Below are positions 34,193-38,844 of a DNA stretch of 38,844 bases, in pieces; the first letter of the stretch is position 1, and each line of letters begins with the position of its first letter. The notes under the pieces are model-generated. The model saw only the letters and a program-made list of their open reading frames with translations, made no database searches and was not told the DNA's origin. The position numbers and the translations under genes are program-made. Source of the stretch: Candidatus Methylomirabilota bacterium (GTDB lineage Bacteria > Methylomirabilota > Methylomirabilia > Rokubacteriales > CSP1-6); NCBI GenBank assembly GCA_036002485.1, contig DASYTI010000109.1, positions 1 to 38,844 on the forward strand, in the 5' to 3' direction.

Positions 34193-35362
34193 TCACGGCC
34201 TCGCCACAGCCAGGTCCTCCAGCATCCGCCCCAGCACGGTTCGGGCATCCAGGTACTCGCGCGCCAGTTCGCGCGCCCAGCGCGCATGGCGCTGCCAATC
34301 GGCGTCGATCTCATCGAGGGCCGCCGCTGCCTCCTCCACCGTGCGCACGGCAAAGAGCCCGCGTCCACACGGAAGGTGGCGACTGAAGCCGGTCTCTTGC
34401 ACCACGACGGGGCGACCGCTGGCTAGATACGCCGCGCTCCGCTCGCTGAACCACCCGACATTCGTCGCGACGCACGCATGCTTGCTGATGCCGAATTCAC
34501 CCTGCGACGCGGCAATGTAGGCGAGGTATGCCTCGACGGAGACGGTGGCCTGAAGCGCGTCCCGGATCCGCCACCCCGCCGCTCGGAGCTGATCGGTGGG
34601 CGCGTGTCTTCCTGCCATCGCGAGCTCCAACGGCACGCGAGTGTGCCTCGGCAGGTCGATGAACTTCGGAAACTCGCGATCCTTCTGGCCGTACTCGACG
34701 CCCTCGAACGTCACCGGGGACATCGACTGCCAATTCATCACCGTGGTGAACGGGGCCTGGGCCGGCCGCGGGTGGCAGGCGAACAGCTCGACGACCACCG
34801 GGTCGAGGATCGGGCGCCATCGCCGCCCGGCCGTGGGCGCGCTGCTCGCCGCGGTACCGACATTCAGGCCGGTCGTGTAGTAGATGTCATACTGAGGCAA
34901 GGCCTGACCGGTCGCCAGCTTGAGGGCCATCCGCATCTGGGTCAGGCCCGGCTCGGTCGCCACCAGCACGCGCAGCCCGGCATTGGCCGCCTCGTCCAAC
35001 CAACTCCCGTCGGCGTCCACGCCGTGCGTACCCATGTCGAGGAACAGGTCCGCCGAGGCGATCACCGCCTCGACCCGTTGGCACGACAGGCCATGGTACT
35101 CGCCGTGCGCATCCACATAGCACCAGCGTTCCTGCAAGCCCACACGGGCCAGCACGGTGCGCACGATGCCGACGCCGTACGTGCAGTCATCGCTCATCAG
35201 CCCCCGTGCCAGGTCGAAGCACGCATTCGGATAGCCGCTCTTTTCCACGACGTACACGTCGTGGCCGAGTCGTCGGAGGCCGACGATCCACTGAAGTGCC
35301 CAGGACAGGTTGCCGCCCAACGGGTATCGCACCATATACGTGTTCATGACGATGCGGGCCAT
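34193..35362 (-). CDS. GT-B-type glycosyltransferase (CgeB-like)
   Basis: A 389-residue protein with a Rossmann-like N-terminus (IVMNTYMVRYPLGGNLSW, LGHDVYVVEKSGYPN). The C-terminal donor-binding half contains SQGEFGISKHACVATNVGWFSERSAAYLASGRPVVVQETGFS and RGLFAVRTVEEAAAALDEI. That arrangement (FSERSAAYLASGRPVV, then G.F....EEA) is typical of glycosyltransferases of the CgeB and GT4-like kind. It probably adds a sugar to a glycan or small molecule in the cytoplasm. It lies 347 bases upstream of the fusion gene on the same strand; a functional link through surface glycan is inferred. Confidence 0.85.
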   Translation of the reverse strand: MARIVMNTYMVRYPLGGNLSWALQWIVGLRRLGHDVYVVEKSGYPNACFDLARGLMSDDCTYGVGIVRTVLARVGLQERWCYVDAHGEYHGLSCQRVEAVIASADLFLDMGTHGVDADGSWLDEAANAGLRVLVATEPGLTQMRMALKLATGQALPQYDIYYTTGLNVGTAASSAPTAGRRWRPILDPVVVELFACHPRPAQAPFTTVMNWQSMSPVTFEGVEYGQKDREFPKFIDLPRHTRVPLELAMAGRHAPTDQLRAAGWRIRDALQATVSVEAYLAYIAASQGEFGISKHACVATNVGWFSERSAAYLASGRPVVVQETGFSRHLPCGRGLFAVRTVEEAAAALDEIDADWQRHARWARELAREYLDARTVLGRMLEDLAVARP

Positions 35363-35389
35363 CGCGGTCAGGGCCTCTCCCCGTGAGCC

Positions 35390-35638
35390 TCAGCAACCTG
35401 CGGCCAGAAGGTCGAGCAGGTCGTGCTCTGTCCGGCCGATGAACACGTGAGCGCCGCCATCGCGCAGGAGAGGCGAGTGCGCCAGCCGCTCGGCGTGGTA
35501 AGAGCCTCCGAAGCGATTCCGCCGATATGTTTCGTGGCACATGAATCCCCCCACTTCGTCCAGACAACGGGGATCCGAGAGGTCGGGGATCTCTGGCGTT
35601 GCCCTCCTTTCAGCGTCGCTGCTCCCGCGCGCGCTCAC
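35390..35638 (-). CDS. Possible small ORF or gene remnant, 82 residues
   Basis: A GTG-started frame between the periplasmic protein and the glycosyltransferase. A later ATG at 35542 would give 50 residues (MCHETYRRNRFGGSYHAERL...). The sequence GAHVFIGRTEHDLLDLLAAGC near the end could be the tail of a larger protein. There is no clear ribosome-binding site and no known family. It may be noise, a small protein or a decayed gene end. Confidence 0.3.
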   Translation of the reverse strand: MSARGSSDAERRATPEIPDLSDPRCLDEVGGFMCHETYRRNRFGGSYHAERLAHSPLLRDGGAHVFIGRTEHDLLDLLAAGC

Positions 35639-36113
35639 CTGCTTCTCGCTCTCGCTGCTCGCGTTCTCGCTCCCGCGCGGCCCGCTCGCGCTCCCAGCGG
35701 CCGGCGAGCCGCGCTGCCGCTTCTTTCGCGCCGGTCTCCAGCTGCGCCACCTTCTCGAGCACCCCGGACTGCCGTATCCGGATTGACATCGCCTCGGCGG
35801 TCTCGGTCGCCGTCGTCAAGGAGGAGTTGATTCGCTCGGTGTTCCTCTGCAGCAGGCTGCTGGCTTCTTGCAGCTTCTTGCGTTCCGCCCCATGGCGCCA
35901 CTCGCCAGCGATGCGGGCGACGTACCCCTCCTGCATCCGGTACAGCTCGGCCAATGCCCGGCGGTCAGTGCTCGCCTTCTCGGTTATCTCCGCCAGCCTC
36001 TTGCCCGTGCCACCACTCTCCCACTCGCTGGGTCCGGCCCAGGCCAGGCTCGGGCCCAGCGACAGCAAGAGGAAGGACATCGTGGCGTGGAGACGTCGCG
36101 GGCGGGTGTTCAC
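35610..36113 (-). CDS. Periplasmic coiled-coil protein, unknown function
   Basis: A 167-residue protein starting at a GTG that overlaps the lipoprotein gene stop (GTGA). An N-terminal signal peptide ends near SLAWA (about residue 26). The rest is strongly helical, with long charged Glu/Arg stretches at the C-terminus (ERERAAREREREQREREAGE). No family is recognised. The coupling to the lipoprotein gene and shared coiled-coil character suggest that the two interact in the periplasm. The C-terminal repeat may bind RNA, DNA or simply form a rod; no function is assigned. Confidence 0.82.
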   Translation of the reverse strand: MNTRPRRLHATMSFLLLSLGPSLAWAGPSEWESGGTGKRLAEITEKASTDRRALAELYRMQEGYVARIAGEWRHGAERKKLQEASSLLQRNTERINSSLTTATETAEAMSIRIRQSGVLEKVAQLETGAKEAAARLAGRWERERAAREREREQREREAGERAREQRR

Positions 36114-36868
36114 TTGACGTTACTGATCGTGTTCTGTATCGCATCGAGCCGGGCCGCAAGCTCTTTGAGCTGACTGGCGAGACTGTCCGACAGCTGGCGC
36201 ATGGTGTCGGCCAGCTTGGCTGAATTCGCGCTCACTTCCTGGCTGGCCGCCGCGGCCTTCCGTATCCCATTCGCGTTCTCGACGTTCATCTCGTGATTCA
36301 GCCGCGCCAGCTGCGCGGTCTGAAGCATGAATTTTCGCGCCGCCGCCAGATCCTCTGCCAAGGAGTCCAAGGCCTTCTGCATGTTCTCTCGGGCGGTCGC
36401 GATCGAGGTCTGCGTCTCCTGTCTGGTCGACACGACCGAATCGGAGAGCTTGCGGAGTTCGGTGTCGAGCGCGGCGAGCGTAGTCCGGAGGGTCTCTTGC
36501 TGTTGAAGGAAGCTGTAGGTGACGCTCTCGGGCGCCCTGGGCACGTCCGCTCTATGCACGAAGCTGACCACCGGCGGCACGGACACGCGGCCGCTCGGGC
36601 CGCCGGCAGGGGACGCGATGTACCGTGCCCAGGCCTCCGCCGGGCTGTCGCCGGGCAGGACAACCAGGTGGCCATCCCTGCCATCGAGAAAGGCCAGCGC
36701 ACCCACGTTGCCCGATTGCCGCATGGTGTCCTGGATAGCCGCGGAGTGCGGTGCCAGAGCTCGATCTCGATTCTTGATCGCTACTGCCTGCTCCTTTGGC
36801 ACGAGCGAGTGGCTCGCACAACCGACCACCACCACCGCCAGACTCAGAACGAGCAGCAGGTGAGGCAT
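36110..36868 (-). CDS. Coiled-coil lipoprotein, unknown function
   Basis: A 252-residue protein. The start at 36868 is chosen because GGAGGA lies 7 bases upstream and a lipoprotein signal follows (PHLLLVLSLAVVVVGC, lipobox VVGC). About residues 30-100 form a mixed region. From about 115 onward there is a long helical stretch with heptads (TLRTTLAALDTELRKLSDSV, ANSAKLADTMRQLSDSLASQ) like signalling-protein coiled coils. It is probably anchored to the inner or outer membrane and reaches into the periplasm. It is coupled to the periplasmic coiled-coil gene and diverges from the ABCD-type transporter 79 bases away. Confidence 0.88.
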   Translation of the reverse strand: MPHLLLVLSLAVVVVGCASHSLVPKEQAVAIKNRDRALAPHSAAIQDTMRQSGNVGALAFLDGRDGHLVVLPGDSPAEAWARYIASPAGGPSGRVSVPPVVSFVHRADVPRAPESVTYSFLQQQETLRTTLAALDTELRKLSDSVVSTRQETQTSIATARENMQKALDSLAEDLAAARKFMLQTAQLARLNHEMNVENANGIRKAAAASQEVSANSAKLADTMRQLSDSLASQLKELAARLDAIQNTISNVK

Positions 36869-36947
36869 CGTCAAGTCCTCCGATCGGACTCTATCACTTC
36901 GGAGTGCTGTGGTCTCTGTCGCGAAACAGTTGTAGCATCCCAGAATC

Positions 36948-38762
36948 ATGCCTGCAGTGCCGACACTCGAAGCGCCGTTCTCTACCCCCGATGGTCCTAC
37001 AGATCCGGCCGTAGGTCGCCTCCGCCGAACCCTTCCTGACGCATGGAGAATGATCCGCCCGTACTGGTTCTCGGAGGATCGCTGGCCGGCCCGGGGGCTC
37101 CTGCTCGTGGTCGTGGCGCTGACGCTCGGGATGGTCTATCTCAGTGTCCTCCTGAATCAGTGGAACAACGACTTCTTCAGCGCCCTCCAGGAAAAGAACG
37201 CCACCGCGTTCCGCCGGCAGCTGGTTCAGGTCGTCTGGCTCGTGGGTGTGTTCATCGTGTTGGCGGTCTACCAACTCTATCTGAATCAGATGCTCGAGAT
37301 CCGCTGGCGTCGCTGGCTCACCGAGCGCTACCTCCGCGCCTGGCTGGCCGACGGCGCCTATTATCGTATGCAGCTTGTGACACGCGAGATCGACAATCCC
37401 GACCAGCGCATTGCCGAAGACGTTCAGCTTCTCATCTCACACGCCCTCGCGCTCTTCATCGGAGGCCTGCGCGCGGTCGTCAGCCTGGCCACGTTCGTGG
37501 CAATCCTCTGGGGCCTCTCCGGAACGCTGACCGTCTCGGTCGGCGGACTCACTTTCGTCCTGCCCGGCTACATGGTATGGGTGTCTCTCCTGTACGCCCT
37601 TGGCGGCACCTGGCTGACCGACTGGATCGGCCGTCCCCTCATACGTCTGAACTTCGATCGACAGCGGTATGAAGCCGACTTCCGGTTCAGCTTGGTCCGC
37701 TTCCGGGAGAACAGCGAGGGGGTGGCCCTCTACCGCGGCGAGGCCGACGAGTTCCGGGGGTTCCGCGAGCTGTTCGAAGCGGTGGTGCGCAACTGGTGGG
37801 GAATCATGCGCCGGCAGAGGCGGTTGACCTCCTTCACCGCCGGCTACTCGCAAGGGGCGTGGATCGTCCCGTCCGTCGTCGCGGCGCCGCGCTACTTCCG
37901 CGGCGAGCTCGGCCTCGGAGGACTCATGCAGACGGTCGGGGCCTTCAACCAGGTCCAGGATGCCCTCAGCTTTTTCGTCGTGTCCTACAAGGAGATCGCG
38001 GCCTGGTGCTCGGTGGTGGAGCGGCTGGCCGGCTTCGAGCGCACGCTCGAGCGCGTACACAGCGAGACCGCCATCGCCGGGGTCCGCCACGCCGATGGAG
38101 ATGACACAAAGCTGACCGTGAAAGACGTGGATCTCAATCTGCCCGACGGCAAGCCGCTCATGGCGAATGTGAATCTCTCGCTCCTGCGCGGAGACAGCGT
38201 GCTTCTGGATGGCCCCTCGGGTTCAGGGAAGAGCACGCTCTTCCGTGCCATTGCCGGAATCTGGCCGTTCGGGCGCGGCGAGATCCGCGCGTCGCGGAAG
38301 GCCCGGGTCCTCTTTCTTCCGCAGCGACCGTATCTGCCGATCGGCACGCTCCGCAGCGTGGTGAGCTATCCGCTGCCGGCTGATGGTGTGGACGACGCGA
38401 CGCTGCGCGAGGCGCTCGAGGCAGTGGGGCTGGCGGACCTGGCCGGGCGGCTGGACGAGGCCAGCCACTGGACGCTCAAGCTCTCCCCCGGGGAGCAGCA
38501 GCGTATCGCCATCGCACGGGCCTTGGTCCAGAAGCCGGACTGGCTCTTTCTCGACGAGGCGACCTCGGCGGTGGACGAGGCCACGGAGGGGCGCCTCTAT
38601 CGACTGGTGCGCGAGCGGCTCGCGGGGACGACTCTGTTCAGCGTGGGCCATCGGGCGACACTGCGCCCGTTCCACGCCCGCCGGCTCGAGGTGCAGCCTG
38701 CCACGAGCGGTCCCGCCTCCATCGTGGACGTGACGGCCGCGCCCGAATCGGATCCTCGATGA
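36948..38762 (+). CDS. SbmA/ABCD-like ABC transporter (YddA-type)
   Basis: A 604-residue ATPase-permease. The membrane half (about residues 35-330) carries SVLLNQWNNDFFSALQEKNA and EIDNPDQRIAEDVQLL, typical of the SbmA_BacA/ABC_membrane_2 family. The ATPase half has Walker [21 protein letters not shown], signature LSPGEQQRIAIARAL and Walker B WLFLDEATSAVDE. Relatives move long-chain acyl-CoA, B12-type compounds or peptides across membranes. The direction of transport here is unclear. It is divergent from the coiled-coil lipoprotein pair, sharing a 79-bp promoter region. TAGCAT lies 9 bases before the ATG, with no Shine-Dalgarno sequence. Confidence 0.92.
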   Translation: MPAVPTLEAPFSTPDGPTDPAVGRLRRTLPDAWRMIRPYWFSEDRWPARGLLLVVVALTLGMVYLSVLLNQWNNDFFSALQEKNATAFRRQLVQVVWLVGVFIVLAVYQLYLNQMLEIRWRRWLTERYLRAWLADGAYYRMQLVTREIDNPDQRIAEDVQLLISHALALFIGGLRAVVSLATFVAILWGLSGTLTVSVGGLTFVLPGYMVWVSLLYALGGTWLTDWIGRPLIRLNFDRQRYEADFRFSLVRFRENSEGVALYRGEADEFRGFRELFEAVVRNWWGIMRRQRRLTSFTAGYSQGAWIVPSVVAAPRYFRGELGLGGLMQTVGAFNQVQDALSFFVVSYKEIAAWCSVVERLAGFERTLERVHSETAIAGVRHADGDDTKLTVKDVDLNLPDGKPLMANVNLSLLRGDSVLLDGPSGSGKSTLFRAIAGIWPFGRGEIRASRKARVLFLPQRPYLPIGTLRSVVSYPLPADGVDDATLREALEAVGLADLAGRLDEASHWTLKLSPGEQQRIAIARALVQKPDWLFLDEATSAVDEATEGRLYRLVRERLAGTTLFSVGHRATLRPFHARRLEVQPATSGPASIVDVTAAPESDPR

Positions 38763-38771
38763 GCGAGGTCG

Positions 38772-38844
38772 ATGGCACGTAAGATCCACGGGTTTCTGCA
38801 CATCAGCCAAGTTGACGCTTTCGTGAATGTGAGGAGGCTGGAGG
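38772..38844 (+). CDS. Possible start of a gene running out of the window
   Basis: An ATG-started frame open to the window end (MARKIHGFLHISQVDAFVN..., 24 codons visible). It starts 9 bases after the ABC transporter stop with a weak GAGG upstream. Nothing can be said of its function. Confidence 0.3.
   Translation, partial: MARKIHGFLHISQVDAFVNVRRLE

Noticed and set aside
33973-34386. 137-codon open frame on the plus strand in the 33.8-34.2 kb gap
   Set aside because: It runs into the antisense of the glycosyltransferase, has low-complexity Ala/Pro/Arg content and no ribosome-binding site.

Overview
This is a GC-rich bacterial chromosome segment, dense with genes on both strands and with long spurious antisense ORFs typical of high GC. 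The mix of genes is a branched-chain-type ABC importer with a built-in acyl-CoA synthetase, several acyl-CoA enzymes, LLM-class (F420-type) oxidoreductases, a formylglycine-fold protein and structured intergenic repeats. This suggests a soil or sediment bacterium of the Rokubacteria/Methylomirabilota kind, with deltaproteobacteria as an alternative. That placement is an inference from gene content and style; no rRNA or tRNA gene was seen.

Layout. 1-10.0 kb (+): the end of livG, an acyl-CoA synthetase, livH, livM, a periplasmic binding protein, livF, a lipoprotein truncated haemoglobin, an unusual AMP-binding protein and an acyl-CoA dehydrogenase. Together they read as uptake and CoA activation of an organic acid followed by oxidation. 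10.0-12.0 kb (+): a PfkB-type kinase, a cyclophilin-like protein and a transaldolase-family aldolase. 12.2-14.2 kb (+): three overlapping genes, namely an ECF sigma factor, an alkyl-DNA methyltransferase carrying an Ada-like zinc motif at its C-terminus, and a 2-oxoglutarate/Fe(II) oxygenase. This is the best candidate here for an undescribed system: an alkylation response built on a sigma factor instead of the AraC-type half of Ada. 14.4-18.7 kb (-): two tandem LLM oxidoreductases, a fatty-acyl-AMP-ligase-like enzyme and a PIG-L deacetylase.

19.0-28.7 kb (+): a small membrane protein coupled to a 499-residue membrane protein of unknown function, uvrA, pyruvate kinase, an enoyl-CoA hydratase, an exported FG-GAP-like protein, a DinB-fold protein, RidA and a small coiled-coil protein. 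28.7-36.9 kb (-): a SUMF1-fold protein without the FGE cysteines, an MsbA-like exporter coupled to a glycosidase-glycosyltransferase fusion, a second glycosyltransferase, and two cell-envelope coiled-coil proteins. 36.9-38.8 kb (+): an SbmA/ABCD-like ABC transporter diverging from the envelope pair, then the window end.

The gaps are not empty. At least two families of structured repeats occupy them. Family A (2491-2562 and 8731-8806) has a hairpin with a compensatory base-pair change. Family B is a unit of about 45-52 bp found as tandem pairs (17897-17986, 23456-23564) and as the arms of a 218-bp palindrome (25014-25231). A related 173-bp element (18758-18930) shares the palindrome's CGTAC...GTACG core but has a different outer stem and different terminal inverted repeats. 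Several genes have a -10-like hexamer 6-10 bp before the start codon and no Shine-Dalgarno sequence, which suggests leaderless transcripts.
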